64,000 nucleotides of DNA from Pseudomonas ceruminis (GCF_021602025.1 NZ_BQHW01000027.1:20714-84713), one strand, 5' to 3'; counted from the first letter of the stretch, positions 44,878 through 57,136 are shown. The notes: a model not told the origin generated them from the sequence alone. A program made the numbers and translations.

Positions 44878-47800
44878 TTATAACGAGGGTTTTGAAAGCG
44901 TGCCATCCGAAAGATCAGTTAGTGCTATGCGAAGAAACGTCGCCGCGAATTCGTCAGGCGGAAGCGGCAGGCTGACGATGTAACCTTGGATCTGCTCGCA
45001 CCCTTCGGCAGCCAGGAAGCGCTCCTGTGCCTGGTTCTCCACCCCTTCGGCGATGATGGTCAGTTGCATGCTGCGCCCAAGTGCAATGATTGCGCGGGCG
45101 ATGGCCGCATCGTGGGGGTCGTCGGGCAACCCGCGGATGAACGATTTGTCGATCTTGAGGATGTCCAGCGGCAGGCGTTTGAGGTAACTGAGCGACGAAT
45201 AGCCGGTGCCGAAGTCGTCAATCGCCAGTTGCACCCCCAGCTGCTTGAGTTGGTGCAGCACGGCCAGCGCTTCTTCGGCCTGGCTCATGATGAAGTTTTC
45301 GGTGATCTCCAGCTGCAGGTCGCCGGCCTTGAGCTGGTACGTCCTGAGCAACTGTTCGATGCGTTTTGCCAGGCCGTGGTGGCGCAGTTGGGCGCCGGCA
45401 AGGTTGATCGACAGCGGGCCGAAGGCCTGGTACTCCATCTTCCAGTGGTGCATCTGCCTGCATGCTTGCTCCAGTACCCAATCGCCGAGCTGGAGGATGG
45501 TGCCGTTCTCCTCGGCCAGGTGAATGAAGTGCTCGGGCGGGACCTCGCCGAACGTCGGGTGGCTCCAGCGGATCAGTGCCTCTGCGCCTACCAGGGTCTG
45601 GGTCTTGAGGCTGAACTTGGGCTGGTAGCTCAGGCTCATTTCATTGCGCTCGATGGCGCGACGCAATTCATGCTCCAGGGCGATGCGTTCGCTGGCCTGG
45701 GCGGTGAGATCGCGGGTGTAGGTCTCGACGCGGTTACGGCCTTTGGCCTTGGAACGGTACATGGCCGCGTCGGCGTTGCGAATCAGTGTGGCAACGTCGC
45801 TACCGTCCTGTGGATAAAGGCTGATGCCGATACTGGCACTGGTAAAGAACTCGTGCTCGCCCGCCTGGAACGGGGCACCGAAGCAAGCCAGCAGCTTGTT
45901 GGCGATGGCGCTGGCATCGCTGGGCTTGTGCAGGCCGGGCAGCAGGATGATGAACTCGTCACCGCCCAGGCGTGCCACGGTGTCGACATCGCGTACCTGC
46001 TCCTTGAGGCGTTGGGCGATGCCCTTGAGCAGCAAGTCGCCCACCGGGTGGCCGAGGCTGTCGTTGATGTGCTTGAAGCGGTCCAGATCCAGGAACAGCA
46101 CGGCGCCCTGGCGGTTGGAAATCTGCGCGCAGGTGAGCACCGCTTGCAAGCGGTTCTCGAACAGGGCGCGGTTGGGCAGGCCGGTGAGTGGATCGTGATG
46201 GGCCTGGTAATCAAGCTTGGCCTGGGCGTGCTTGAGGCTGGAGATGTCGGCGAACACGGCGACAAAATGGGTGATGTCGTGCTCATTGTTGCGTACGGCG
46301 CTGATAGTCAGCCAACCAGGGTAGATTTCCCCGTTCTTGCGCTTGTTGTAGATTTCGCCTTGCCAATGGCCCTCGGCAGTAAGCTGATGCCACATGGCGG
46401 CATAGAAGGCGCTGTCGTGCTGGCCTGAGGCAAGCAGACGGGGCGTTTGGCCAAGGGCTTCGATCTCGCTGTAACCGGTGATTTCACTGAAGGCGCGGTT
46501 GACCGCGCTGATGCGCTGGTCGATGTCGGTAATCAGCACGCCTTCGGCAGTGTTCTCGAACACCGTGGCAGCCAGCTGCAGTTTCTCCTGCATCATGTGG
46601 CGTTCGGTGATGTCGCGGGCGATGGTCAGCATGCAGTCCACCCCCCCGATGGGCAGCGGCCGTGTGGACAGTTCGCACAGGCGAATCTGCCCATCGCTGC
46701 GGCGGATGTGGCAACTGAAGTCGCGCACGAAGCCATCGCGGGCGAGCTGGTCGATCAGGCGCTTGCGTTCGTTGAGGTCAACCCAGATTCCCAGGTCGAA
46801 CGAGGTCTGGTCGATGGAGGGGTTGAGGTCATAGCCGGTCAGGCGGCAAAAACCTTCGTTGATTTCGATCAGCAGGCCATCACTCTGGCGCGATAGCAGC
46901 AGGCCGTCGGGCGAGGCATGGAAGGCTTTGGCGAACTTCTCTTCAGAGGTTTGCAGTTGCTGCTGGGTTTCCTTCAGCTGGCTGATGTCGCGCACTGCCA
47001 CGACGAAGGCCAGAGTGCCGTCCAGCTCGAAGGTTTCGGCCGACGTCAGGCCCGTGAACAGTTGGCCGTTGCTGCGCCGGAAGCTCATTTCCAGGTTGCG
47101 GATACCGCCTTGGTGCAGGCGCTCGAGCAGCAGCGGGCCAGCGCCCTGCACACCCCAGAGGTTCAGCTCGGTTGCCGTGCGGCCGATGACCTGGCCGGGG
47201 CTCATGCCAATCTGCTCTTCGAAGGCTTCGTTCACCTCCAGCAGACAGCCATCGCTGTGGCGGGCGATCAGCAGGATATCGGGGCATTGCTGGAACACCG
47301 AGGCGAACTTTTGCTCCGACAGACGCAGGGCGTCTTCGGTGTGCTTGGTTTCGCTGATGTCGATCATCAGCCCCCGCATTACCGGCCGGTGGCCGTGCTC
47401 GATCATGCTGACGATGTTGCGCACCCACAGTGCCTGGCCATCAGCGCAGATCACCCGGTAGTCCAGGCTGTGGTCGCGGCCGGCGGCCGTTTCGCTTTCG
47501 CAGTAGGCCTGTGCCCATAGCGCGTCCTCAGGGTGCAGGATGCTGCGCCAGAAGCCCGGTTTGAGCCAGTCGTGCAGGGGGTAGCCGAGCAAGTCCTCGG
47601 CGTGGGGCGAAACATAGCTGTAGGTGAAATCGTTGGCGTCGGCCTCCCAGGCAATTGCCGACAGGCTTTCGATCAGGCCACGGTAGTGGTATTCACTGCT
47701 GCGCAGTTCCTGTTCCAGGGCAATGCGCCTGGAAATTTCCGAGCTCAGCCGGCGGTTGATGCGGATCACCACGGCCAGGATGGCGACCAACAGCAGCACA

Positions 47801-48621
47801 GCGGGCAGGCCATACATCAGCATGTCGTGCCAGAACGAGCGTTGATCTACCACATTGCCGACCCAGCGCTGCTGAATCTGGCTGATCTCGTCACTGGACA
47901 TGTCTGCCATGACCTTGTCGAGGATGCCGACCAGGATCTTCTTGTCACGCGGCGCAGCCATTGCCAACTGGTAGCGATAGGGCGTTTCACCGCTGACATA
48001 CAGGCCATCGAGCTTGAGCTGGCGCAGGCTCCAGATGCTCGAGGCGAGGTCGCCGACGACGGCGTCCACTTCATCGGTTGCCAGCGCCTGCAAGGTGGAA
48101 CTGACATTGGGCATGGCGACCAGGTTGAGGTCAGGGTGGTGGGTACGCAGCAACTCGTGGGGTGCGTAGTTTTCCACAACGGCGATTTTCAGGCCGTACA
48201 GGTCCTTGAGGGTGCGCGGCTGCGGGCCACCATCATGGGCGAGGATGACAATCGGGAAGTCCAGGTAAGGGCGGGTGAACGCCAGGTATTCTTGACGTTC
48301 TGGCGTCGACATGATGCCGGGGAGCAGGTCGATGCGGCTTTCGCGCGCCTGTTGAAGTACCTCGGTCCAGCTGCTGGGCTCGATCGGTTTTAGTACCACA
48401 TCCAGCCGTTGCTGGAGCAAGGCGATGTAATCGGCGGCCAATCCCTGGTACCGGCCCTCCTGGTCACGAAACTCGAACGGTGGCCAAGAGGCGTCGACGC
48501 CCAGCTTCAACTGCGGGTGGGCAGTGAGCCAGGTTTTTTCCTCGTCTGTCAGGGTCAGGGCGCCGGCCGTCGTGTTCCAAAGGATCAGGAGCAACAACAG
48601 AATGGCCGGCATCGGCGGCAT
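44878..48621 (-). CDS. SBP3-PAS-GGDEF-EAL cyclic di-GMP sensor protein
   Basis: A 1247-residue membrane signalling protein (ATG 48621; a start 15 codons earlier is possible). A signal sequence is followed by a periplasmic solute-binding (SBP_bac_3) domain at about 30-255 (LKLGVDASWPPFEF), a membrane helix near 265-290, and about four PAS domains at 310-820. The GGDEF domain has the canonical motif near residue 887 (ARLGGDEF) with an RxxD inhibitory site five residues before. The EAL domain has GAEALIRW near 1015 and DDFGTGYSSL, so both activities look intact. It may switch cyclic di-GMP levels in reply to an amino-acid-like ligand. Ends just upstream of tRNA-Ile2. Confidence 0.93.
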   Translation of the reverse strand: MPPMPAILLLLLILWNTTAGALTLTDEEKTWLTAHPQLKLGVDASWPPFEFRDQEGRYQGLAADYIALLQQRLDVVLKPIEPSSWTEVLQQARESRIDLLPGIMSTPERQEYLAFTRPYLDFPIVILAHDGGPQPRTLKDLYGLKIAVVENYAPHELLRTHHPDLNLVAMPNVSSTLQALATDEVDAVVGDLASSIWSLRQLKLDGLYVSGETPYRYQLAMAAPRDKKILVGILDKVMADMSSDEISQIQQRWVGNVVDQRSFWHDMLMYGLPAVLLLVAILAVVIRINRRLSSEISRRIALEQELRSSEYHYRGLIESLSAIAWEADANDFTYSYVSPHAEDLLGYPLHDWLKPGFWRSILHPEDALWAQAYCESETAAGRDHSLDYRVICADGQALWVRNIVSMIEHGHRPVMRGLMIDISETKHTEDALRLSEQKFASVFQQCPDILLIARHSDGCLLEVNEAFEEQIGMSPGQVIGRTATELNLWGVQGAGPLLLERLHQGGIRNLEMSFRRSNGQLFTGLTSAETFELDGTLAFVVAVRDISQLKETQQQLQTSEEKFAKAFHASPDGLLLSRQSDGLLIEINEGFCRLTGYDLNPSIDQTSFDLGIWVDLNERKRLIDQLARDGFVRDFSCHIRRSDGQIRLCELSTRPLPIGGVDCMLTIARDITERHMMQEKLQLAATVFENTAEGVLITDIDQRISAVNRAFSEITGYSEIEALGQTPRLLASGQHDSAFYAAMWHQLTAEGHWQGEIYNKRKNGEIYPGWLTISAVRNNEHDITHFVAVFADISSLKHAQAKLDYQAHHDPLTGLPNRALFENRLQAVLTCAQISNRQGAVLFLDLDRFKHINDSLGHPVGDLLLKGIAQRLKEQVRDVDTVARLGGDEFIILLPGLHKPSDASAIANKLLACFGAPFQAGEHEFFTSASIGISLYPQDGSDVATLIRNADAAMYRSKAKGRNRVETYTRDLTAQASERIALEHELRRAIERNEMSLSYQPKFSLKTQTLVGAEALIRWSHPTFGEVPPEHFIHLAEENGTILQLGDWVLEQACRQMHHWKMEYQAFGPLSINLAGAQLRHHGLAKRIEQLLRTYQLKAGDLQLEITENFIMSQAEEALAVLHQLKQLGVQLAIDDFGTGYSSLSYLKRLPLDILKIDKSFIRGLPDDPHDAAIARAIIALGRSMQLTIIAEGVENQAQERFLAAEGCEQIQGYIVSLPLPPDEFAATFLRIALTDLSDGTLSKPSL

Positions 48622-48710
48622 AGCAGCCTCGCATTCAGGTGATCTGAATCGAGTGTAGACGGGCATTCAGGGCACGGTGTAGCTACTTGCCATGACCTTT
48701 AGTCACATAA

Positions 48711-48739
48711 GAAAAACCCCGGCCTGGGCCGGGGTTTGT
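48711..48739 (-). terminator. terminator of rpoD
   Basis: AACCCCGGCC and its complement (48715-48724 and 48727-48736) with a two-base loop, followed on the leftward strand by TTTTTCTT. It closes the rpsU-dnaG-rpoD transcript directly after the rpoD stop. Confidence 0.93.
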
Positions 48740-48741
48740 CA

Positions 48742-50592
<1,851 letters not shown>

Positions 50593-50659
50593 AACACCCT
50601 ATCCACTGAAGGTCTTGGCGGGCAAAAAACAAGCCGAGGATTATACCCGAGCATGGGCC

Positions 50660-52642
50660 TCACGCGCCAGATGAGGTCGGCGTTTGTGCGGGAACATTCC
50701 GGCTCAGCAGGGCGAGAAGCTGAGATTTTTCCTCGCTGCTCAACTCGCTTTGACGTGCTTTCCTGAGCAGATGTTCCAGGCTGCGCTCGCGTTGGCGGGC
50801 GGACAAGCTAGTTATAGTGTCGAAAAACTGTTGTTCAAGGTTGTCGGCCACGATCAGCCATTCCTTTTCCGCCAGGGCCCGCAGCAGGCGGCCCTGTTCG
50901 GTACCGTGCCAGCGTGCAATCAACTGCATTGAGCTTAGCCCAGGATTTTTCTGCGCGGCTTCGATCAAGGCCACCAGCAACTGGCTGTAGAGGTGTTCTT
51001 CGTCGGCGAAGTGGCTGGCGTCTTCCACCTTGCCGGCCAGCAAGGGGTGGTGCAGCAGGGTGCGCAGGGCTGCCAGGGTAGGCGGTTCCACCGGTGCCGG
51101 CGTGCGCGGCGGTGCCTCGTCGCGTTGCTGCCACGGCTTGCCACCCTTGCGGTTCTTGTCCCAGGGCTTGTCGCTCCACGGCTTCTTGCTGCCACCCTTG
51201 TTCGGCTTCCACGGCTGTTCTTGCTGCTGCGGTGCGTAGTCGTGCTGCGGCATGTCGCCGTAGTCCGGGGTGTAGCTGGCCATGGCATCGTAGTCGAAAC
51301 CAGGGTCGTAGTCCGGCACGCTGCTGGCGGCCGGCGCGTGCTGGGCCAACTGTTCGACCTGTTGCGGGTCCAGGCCGGTGATTTCCTTCAGGCGATTGCG
51401 CATCAATTGGCGCAGGTTGGCGCCGGGGATCTTTTCGATCAACGGTGCAGCCAGGGTCGCCATGTGCGCCTTGCCTTCCAGGGATCGCGGATCGGCTTCG
51501 GCGCTCAATTGCTCGAAGAAATAGTCGGCCAGCGGCTGGGCGTGCTGGTTGATGCGGGCCATGAAGGCATCGGTGCCTTCGGCCCGCACCAGGCTGTCCG
51601 GGTCCTCGCCTTCGGGCAGGAACAGGAAGCGCGCACGACGCCCGTCCTGCAGTGCCGACAGGGTCGACTCCAGGGCGCGCCAGGCCGCCTTGCGCCCGGC
51701 CTGGTCGCCGTCGAAACAGAACAGCACGCTTGGCACCACGCGGAACAGGCGCTTGAGGTGCTCTTCGCTGGTGGCGGTGCCAAGTGTGGCCACCGCATTG
51801 CGCAGGCCCTGCTGGGCCAGGGCGATGACGTCCATGTAGCCCTCGACGACGATGATCTCGTCGAGGTTGCGGTTGTGCTTGCGTGCCTCATACAGCCCAT
51901 AGAGCTCCTGGCCCTTGTGGAACACCGGGGTCTCAGGGGAGTTGAGGTACTTGGGCTTGTCGTCGCCCAGCACGCGGCCGCCAAAGGCGATGATGCGCCC
52001 GCGGCTGTCGCGGATCGGGAACATCACCCTGTCGCGGAAGCGGTCGTAGCGCTTGCCACTCTCGGCGTTCTCGATCAGCAGGCCGGCGTCGATCATCACC
52101 TTTTGTTGCAGGGTATCGGCACCCAGGTGTTTGAGCAGGTTGTCCCAACCCGGTGGCGCGAACCCCAGGCCGAAGTCGCGAGCGATTTCCCCCGACAGGC
52201 CACGGCCCTTGAGGTAGTCCACCGCTGCCTTGCGGGTCGGGTGGCTGCGCAACGCCTGGCGGTAGAACTCTGCGGCGGCGTCGAGCAGCGGATAGAGCGG
52301 CGAGTCGGTGGGCTGGCGGGGTTTTTGCCCGCGGCGGCCCTCTTCGCGGGGTACCTCCATGCCAGCGGCGCGGGCCAGTTCCTCGACAGCCTGGGGAAAG
52401 TCCAGGTTGTCGTGGTCCATGACGAAGCCGAGGGCGTTGCCGCCGGCACCACAGCCGAAGCAGTAATAGAACTGCTTGTCGGGGCTGACCGTGAAGGAAG
52501 GGGTTTTTTCCTTGTGAAACGGGCAGCAGGCGGAGTAGTTCTTGCCGGCTTTTTTCAGCTGGACGCGTGAACTCACCACATCGACGATGTCGAGGCGGTT
52601 GATCAGGTCGTCAATGAAGCTTTGGGGAATCAGCCCGGCCAT
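50660..52642 (-). CDS. dnaG: DNA primase
   Basis: A 660-residue primase. The CHC2 zinc finger is at about residues 40-65 (CCPFHKEKTPSF, YYCFGCGAGG). The Toprim domain carries EIIVVEGYMDVIAL (catalytic Glu) and FCFDGDQAGRKAAW (Asp pair). A low-complexity Pro/Lys/Gln linker at about 440-510 precedes the DnaB-binding helical domain, where Pseudomonas primases vary. I chose the ATG at 52642 (MAGLIPQSFIDDL); another lies seven codons upstream. It sits between rpsU and rpoD as in most gammaproteobacteria. Confidence 0.98.
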   Translation of the reverse strand: MAGLIPQSFIDDLINRLDIVDVVSSRVQLKKAGKNYSACCPFHKEKTPSFTVSPDKQFYYCFGCGAGGNALGFVMDHDNLDFPQAVEELARAAGMEVPREEGRRGQKPRQPTDSPLYPLLDAAAEFYRQALRSHPTRKAAVDYLKGRGLSGEIARDFGLGFAPPGWDNLLKHLGADTLQQKVMIDAGLLIENAESGKRYDRFRDRVMFPIRDSRGRIIAFGGRVLGDDKPKYLNSPETPVFHKGQELYGLYEARKHNRNLDEIIVVEGYMDVIALAQQGLRNAVATLGTATSEEHLKRLFRVVPSVLFCFDGDQAGRKAAWRALESTLSALQDGRRARFLFLPEGEDPDSLVRAEGTDAFMARINQHAQPLADYFFEQLSAEADPRSLEGKAHMATLAAPLIEKIPGANLRQLMRNRLKEITGLDPQQVEQLAQHAPAASSVPDYDPGFDYDAMASYTPDYGDMPQHDYAPQQQEQPWKPNKGGSKKPWSDKPWDKNRKGGKPWQQRDEAPPRTPAPVEPPTLAALRTLLHHPLLAGKVEDASHFADEEHLYSQLLVALIEAAQKNPGLSSMQLIARWHGTEQGRLLRALAEKEWLIVADNLEQQFFDTITSLSARQRERSLEHLLRKARQSELSSEEKSQLLALLSRNVPAQTPTSSGA

Positions 52643-52887
52643 GGCAGTCTCGTTATCTGGCAACTGGCAAGTCTAATCGCTAGCGCGCCGGTTGGGGCGA
52701 GTGCTGCTACGGGAAGTGCGAGGAGGTGTGTGCTCGTCGGCAGCCACCAGCTAAACCGGGGGCTCGTCAGTGAGGACGTGCACGACTGGTCGAAACCAGC
52801 TCTGACGCGTGACGCTGTTTGCCCACCGCAAGTTGCGACAAGCGCCTTGGGCTAGCTGCTCAAGGTTGAAACAAACCGCTGCCATCG

Positions 52888-52906
52888 GCCCGGCGGTGAG
52901 CCGGGC
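52888..52906 (-). terminator. possible attenuator hairpin between rpsU and dnaG
   Basis: GCCCGGC and GCCGGGC with a five-base loop lie 30 bases downstream of rpsU on its transcript. The following sequence has only a weak T-rich patch. In E. coli a partial terminator at this site lowers dnaG relative to rpsU; this may be its equivalent. Confidence 0.5.
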
Positions 52907-52936
52907 AGGGCAGAAGCTTTGCGTAGAACGCCTGTA

Positions 52937-53152
52937 TTAGTACAGACGAACGGCGCGGCGCTGTTCGCGCTGAACTTTCTTGGCGTGACGCTTAACAGCA
53001 GCAGCTGCTTTGCGCTTACGCTCTGCGGTCGGCTTCTCGTAAAACTCGCGGCTACGAACTTCAGCCAGTACACCGGCTTTTTCGCAGGAGCGCTTGAAAC
53101 GACGCAGAGCTACGTCGAAGGGTTCGTTCTCTTTAACTTTGACGGCTGGCAT
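52937..53152 (-). CDS. rpsU: 30S ribosomal protein S21
   Basis: A 71-residue basic protein, [21 protein letters not shown] in its first part, ending in a Lys/Arg-rich tail. This is a textbook S21, which binds near the anti-Shine-Dalgarno end of 16S rRNA and aids initiation. First gene of the rpsU-dnaG-rpoD operon and divergent from tsaD; the 204-base gap between them holds both promoters. Confidence 0.99.
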   Translation of the reverse strand: MPAVKVKENEPFDVALRRFKRSCEKAGVLAEVRSREFYEKPTAERKRKAAAAVKRHAKKVQREQRRAVRLY

Positions 53153-53356
53153 CCAGGGCTACCTTAATTCATTACCGGGGTAGACGTGCTCCTGGCAAAA
53201 CAAAGGTGTGCTGGAGAACGTCGGTTTTCAAGGGTTGCGGATGTTAACCCTTAGCACGCCGGAATGCAAAGCCTCTGATCGAAAACCGCTGGTCGGCACC
53301 CGGCACGGGGACTATCATGCGCGGCTTCGAATTCAGCCCCCACAAGGGACGAGCCC

Positions 53357-54382
53357 ATGCTAGTACTGGGATTGGAAACATCCTGCGACGAAACCGGCGT
53401 CGCATTATACGACAGCGAACGCGGTTTGTTGGCCGATGCGCTGTTCAGCCAGATCGACCTGCACCGTGTCTTTGGCGGGGTGGTGCCCGAGCTTGCCTCG
53501 CGTGACCACGTCAAGCGCATGCTGCCGCTCATTCGCCAGGTGCTGGACGAGGCCGGCTGCGTGGCCACCGAGATCGATGCCATCGCCTACACCGCCGGGC
53601 CTGGCCTGGTCGGCGCATTGCTGGTCGGCGCCTCCTGCGCCCAGGCCCTGGCGTTCGCCTGGGATATTCCGGCGATTGGCGTGCACCACATGGAAGGCCA
53701 TCTGCTTGCGCCGATGCTGGAGGAAAACCCGCCAGCATTCCCGTTCGTCGCTTTGTTGGTCTCTGGCGGTCACACCCAGCTGGTGCGCGTCGATGGCATC
53801 GGCCGCTACGAGCTGTTGGGCGAAAGCCTGGACGATGCCGCCGGCGAGGCGTTCGACAAGACCGCCAAGCTGATCGGCCTCAACTACCCCGGTGGGCCTG
53901 AAATTGCCCGCCTCGCCGAACAGGGTGTACCTGGACGCTTCGTTTTCCCGCGGCCGATGACCGACCGCCCGGGCCTGGAATTCAGCTTCAGTGGCCTGAA
54001 GACCTTTGCCCTGAACACCTGGCAGCAGTGCCGCAATGCGGGTGACGACAACGAACAAACCCGTTGCGACGTCTCCCTGGCCTTCCAGACGGCGGTGGTG
54101 GAGACGCTCACCATCAAGTGCAAGCGCGCGCTGAAGCAAACGGGCCTCAAGCGCCTGGTGATTGCCGGCGGGGTAAGCGCCAACAAGGCGTTGCGTGCGT
54201 CCCTGGAGGACATGCTGGCCGGTATCAAAGGCAATGTGTATTACGCCCGCCCCAAGTTCTGCACCGACAATGGCGCAATGATCGCCTATGCCGGCTGCCA
54301 GCGGCTGCTGGCCGGGCAGCAACAGGACCTGGCGATCAGCGTGCAGGCGCGCTGGCCAATGGAACAGTTGCCGCCGGTATGA
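53357..54382 (+). CDS. tsaD: tRNA threonylcarbamoyladenosine biosynthesis protein TsaD
   Basis: A 341-residue ASKHA-fold ATPase that transfers the threonylcarbamoyl group to A37 of ANN-reading tRNAs, working with TsaB, TsaC and TsaE. Motifs: [15 protein letters not shown] at the N-terminus, the metal-binding His pair in [20 protein letters not shown], and [10 protein letters not shown]. The start at 53357 is preceded by AAGGGA. Divergent from rpsU, convergent with plsY. Confidence 0.98.
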   Translation: MLVLGLETSCDETGVALYDSERGLLADALFSQIDLHRVFGGVVPELASRDHVKRMLPLIRQVLDEAGCVATEIDAIAYTAGPGLVGALLVGASCAQALAFAWDIPAIGVHHMEGHLLAPMLEENPPAFPFVALLVSGGHTQLVRVDGIGRYELLGESLDDAAGEAFDKTAKLIGLNYPGGPEIARLAEQGVPGRFVFPRPMTDRPGLEFSFSGLKTFALNTWQQCRNAGDDNEQTRCDVSLAFQTAVVETLTIKCKRALKQTGLKRLVIAGGVSANKALRASLEDMLAGIKGNVYYARPKFCTDNGAMIAYAGCQRLLAGQQQDLAISVQARWPMEQLPPV

Positions 54383-54396
54383 AGGCCGCGCGGGCG

Positions 54397-54966
54397 TCAG
54401 AAGTGGCGCTCGCGCCCGGCGAACAGGTCGCGCAGATTGTTGCGGTGCCGCCAGACGATCATCACGGTGAGCACGCTGATCGGCAGCAGCGCCTCAGGTT
54501 CGCGCCAGGCCAGCAGTGGCAGGGTCAGCGGAGTGGCCACCAGCGCTGCCAGCGAACTGGTGCGGGTGAGGTAGAACGTCAGCAGCCAGGCACCGATGGC
54601 CAGCAGCGCAGCAGGGAAGTACAGGGCCATGAGCATGCCGGCGGCGGTGGCCACGCCCTTGCCACCCTGGAAGCGGAAATACACAGGAAACAGGTGGCCA
54701 AGCACCGCGCAGACGCCGACCCAGGCCTGCTCCTGCAGGTCTAGCCCGGCCAGGCGCGCGAGCAACACCGGCAACAAGCCCTTGCACAGGTCGCCAAGCA
54801 GGGTCAGGATCGCCATTTTACGGCCCGCCAGGCGTAGCATGTTGGTGGCGCCAGCATTGCCCGAACCGCTGGAACGCGGGTCCGGGCTGCCCGAGAGGCG
54901 GCTGAGGACGATGGCGAAGGACAGCGAGCCGAGCAGGTAGGCGAGCAACGCCAGTAACCAAAACAT
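54397..54966 (-). CDS. plsY: glycerol-3-phosphate acyltransferase PlsY
   Basis: A 189-residue inner-membrane enzyme with five hydrophobic helices that acylates glycerol-3-phosphate from acyl-phosphate, opening phospholipid synthesis. The three family motifs are present: [30 protein letters not shown] and the C-terminal [13 protein letters not shown]. It is divergent from folB with a 74-base gap, and its stop lies 14 bases from the tsaD stop. Confidence 0.97.
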   Translation of the reverse strand: MFWLLALLAYLLGSLSFAIVLSRLSGSPDPRSSGSGNAGATNMLRLAGRKMAILTLLGDLCKGLLPVLLARLAGLDLQEQAWVGVCAVLGHLFPVYFRFQGGKGVATAAGMLMALYFPAALLAIGAWLLTFYLTRTSSLAALVATPLTLPLLAWREPEALLPISVLTVMIVWRHRNNLRDLFAGRERHF

Positions 54967-55040
54967 GCTAACTATTCCGGGCGAGGACGCCCTGATTCTA
55001 ACGGCGCCCGTCGCCCTTGTCGTGCTGTGGAGAGAAGTGC

Positions 55041-55397
55041 TTGGACAGAGTGTTCATCGAAGGCCTGGAAGTCGATACCGTTATCGGTGCCTACGACTGG
55101 GAACGGGATATTCGTCAGTGCCTGCGCCTGGACCTGAGTTTCGCCTGGGACAATCGCCCGGCGGCGGCCGGCGATGACCTGACCCTGGCGCTGGACTACG
55201 CCAGCGTTTCGGCACGCGTCCAGGCCTTTGCCGAGCAGGCGCGCTTCGAACTGGTGGAGACCTTTGCCGAGCGTCTGGTCGCGGCCCTGATGGAAGAGTT
55301 CCACATTCCCTGGGTGCGCCTGAAACTCACCAAGCCGGGCGCCGTTCCCGCGGCCCGTGGCGGTGTTGGCGTGGAGATCGAGCGCGGATGTCTTTGA
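55041..55397 (+). CDS. folB: dihydroneopterin aldolase
   Basis: A 118-residue enzyme splitting dihydroneopterin to hydroxymethyl-dihydropterin in folate synthesis. It begins at TTG 55041 ([20 protein letters not shown] in parts) with GGAGAG before it; no closer ATG exists. The family residues are visible in IGAYDWERD (Glu/Tyr pocket), ALDYASVS, and the catalytic Lys in [11 protein letters not shown]. Its end overlaps folK by ten bases, so the two consecutive folate enzymes are coupled. Confidence 0.96.
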   Translation: MDRVFIEGLEVDTVIGAYDWERDIRQCLRLDLSFAWDNRPAAAGDDLTLALDYASVSARVQAFAEQARFELVETFAERLVAALMEEFHIPWVRLKLTKPGAVPAARGGVGVEIERGCL

Positions 55398-55897
55398 GCA
55401 CGGTTTACCTGGGCCTTGGCAGCAACATCGATCGCCATGCGCATCTGTGCGCCGGGCTCGATGCACTGGCGGGCCTCCTTACCGACATGCGCTGTTCGCC
55501 AGTGTTCGAGAGCCAGGCGGTGGGGATCAAGAGCGGGCCGTTCATCAATTTTGTGGTGACGGGCAAGACCCCGTTGCCCTTGATGGAGCTCGACCGCCGG
55601 CTCAAGTTCATCGAAGCTGACAATGGTCGCTATGCGCCTGACCGCAAGGGCTTGCCGCTGGATATCGATGTGCTGATGTATGACGATCTGCACGGTACGT
55701 TCGATGGGCTGGTGTTGCCCAGGGCCGAAATTTTGAAAAACGCGTTCGTGCTATGGCCATTGTCGTTGCTGGCCCCTGAACTGGTGCACCCAGGGGTGGG
55801 CAAGCCCATGGCGCAATTGTGGCAAGAAGCGCGTATCGAGCAGGTCTTGGCGCCAGTGGCGTTTGAGTGGCGGGGGCTGCAACTGACCCCGTCTTGA
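55388..55897 (+). CDS. folK: 2-amino-4-hydroxy-6-hydroxymethyldihydropteridine diphosphokinase
   Basis: A 169-residue pyrophosphokinase acting on the FolB product. Motifs: VYLGLGSNIDRH at the start, GPFINFVVTGKT, and the signature KGLPLDIDVLMYDD carrying the metal-binding Asp pair. LPRAEILKNAFVLWPL is the conserved product-side segment. Length is normal for the short pseudomonad form. Translationally coupled to folB. Confidence 0.96.
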   Translation: MSLSTVYLGLGSNIDRHAHLCAGLDALAGLLTDMRCSPVFESQAVGIKSGPFINFVVTGKTPLPLMELDRRLKFIEADNGRYAPDRKGLPLDIDVLMYDDLHGTFDGLVLPRAEILKNAFVLWPLSLLAPELVHPGVGKPMAQLWQEARIEQVLAPVAFEWRGLQLTPS

Positions 55898-55910
55898 CCG
55901 ACGTCTTGCC

Positions 55911-55941
55911 AGGCCTTTCGCGGCTTGCCCGTGAAAGGCCT
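55911..55941. repeat. inverted repeat between convergent folK and cca
   Basis: AGGCCTTTC and GAAAGGCCT enclose a GC-rich loop with a partial inner stem (REP-like, CGCGGCTTGCCCG). There is no T-run. It probably protects or ends both convergent transcripts. Confidence 0.6.
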
Positions 55942-55965
55942 GTGTGAGCACCCTAGAAGTCGGGT

Positions 55966-57075
55966 TTATGCAGAGGCCTTGTAAGCTTCCAGAGCTTTCA
56001 GCCGCTCTGCTTTGAGCGCTTCGCCCAGCGCCTGCCCCTTCAGCCCTGCCTGCACCAACGGCTTGACGTCCACTGCCCTGGCCGCTGCTGCCGCAGCGCG
56101 CAGGTATTGCGCCTGTGGATAATCGGGTCGTCGCTCTCCCAACGCTTGCATCTCACACGCGGTAATAAAATCCTCGAACCGCTGGGGTCGCCTGTACACG
56201 TCGAACCGCTGCAGTAGCGCCAGCAACGCTTCAGGCTCAAGCTCGAACGCGCTGTGCCCCTGCGCAGCGAATTCACCCACCAGCATCGCCAATTCCTGGC
56301 ACTCCCGTGGTGCCTTGAAACGCTGGTTGAGTGCCTTGAGCGAGGCAAGATCCAGCCCGTGCAGCAGGCACGCCCAGCGTACAGGCAGGGCAAGGTGATG
56401 CTTGGCGGCCTGCGTGAGTGCCGTCAGCGATGCCGCTGGGGTCTCGAGTTCAGGCATCAGCGCCTTCAAGGCGCCGCAATCGCGCAGCACCTCGATGAAC
56501 ACCTGTGGCTCGTCCTCCATCAACGCCCGTTCAATCTCTTTCCAGCTGCGTTCGGCGGTCAATGCCAGCAGTTCGCCCGAAGCGCTGATCTGACGCATCA
56601 GCTCCAGCGTTGCATCGGCGACCTGGAAGCCCAGCGGGGCATAGCGCGCGGCAAAGCGGGCGACACGCAGAACACGCAAGGGATCTTCGGCGAATGCCGG
56701 GGAAACATGGCGAAGAACGCGTTGTTCGAGGTCCGTTCGACCGCCATAGGGGTCCAGAATATTGCCCTGATCGTCCTCAGCCATGGCATTGATGGTGAGG
56801 TCGCGACGGGTCAGGTCTTCTTCGAGTGTCACGCACGGGCTGGCATGGAAGGTAAAACCGCCGTAGCCGCGACCGCTTTTGCGTTCGGTACGCGCCAGGG
56901 CGTATTCCTCACCCGTCTTGGGATGCAGAAAAACCGGGAAATCGGCACCTACCGGGCGAAACCCCTTGGCAAGCATTTCCTCGACGGTGGCGCCCACCAC
57001 GAGCCAATCGGTATCACTGACCGGGCGCCCGAGCAGACGGTCGCGGACTGCGCCGCCGACTTTGTAGATGTGCAT
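55966..57075 (-). CDS. cca: CCA-adding tRNA nucleotidyltransferase
   Basis: A 369-residue class II nucleotidyltransferase that builds or repairs the 3' CCA of tRNAs. The head domain carries [10 protein letters not shown], the metal-binding DTDWLVV and [10 protein letters not shown]; the neck has [14 protein letters not shown]. It lacks the C-terminal HD phosphohydrolase domain of E. coli Cca, as short pseudomonad forms do. A GGAGG site precedes the ATG at 57075. The gene is separated from spoVR by a hairpin. Confidence 0.96.
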   Translation of the reverse strand: MHIYKVGGAVRDRLLGRPVSDTDWLVVGATVEEMLAKGFRPVGADFPVFLHPKTGEEYALARTERKSGRGYGGFTFHASPCVTLEEDLTRRDLTINAMAEDDQGNILDPYGGRTDLEQRVLRHVSPAFAEDPLRVLRVARFAARYAPLGFQVADATLELMRQISASGELLALTAERSWKEIERALMEDEPQVFIEVLRDCGALKALMPELETPAASLTALTQAAKHHLALPVRWACLLHGLDLASLKALNQRFKAPRECQELAMLVGEFAAQGHSAFELEPEALLALLQRFDVYRRPQRFEDFITACEMQALGERRPDYPQAQYLRAAAAAARAVDVKPLVQAGLKGQALGEALKAERLKALEAYKASA

Positions 57076-57092
57076 GTACAGCCTCCATTACT

Positions 57093-57114
57093 GCCGACAG
57101 GATACCCTGTCGGC
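57093..57114. terminator. hairpin downstream of the SpoVR gene
   Basis: GCCGACAGG and CCTGTCGGC with a four-base loop lie between the SpoVR stop and the cca start. No T-run follows, so termination is uncertain; the element could also be a leader structure for cca. Confidence 0.5.
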
Positions 57115-57136
57115 GGCAAGGGTAGTGCACATGCGC

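Noticed and set aside
41700-44880. Genomic island with att repeats at tRNA-Ile2
   Set aside because: I found no copy of the tRNA 3' end at the far side of the dehydrogenase gene and no integrase, so only a weak suspicion of transfer remains.
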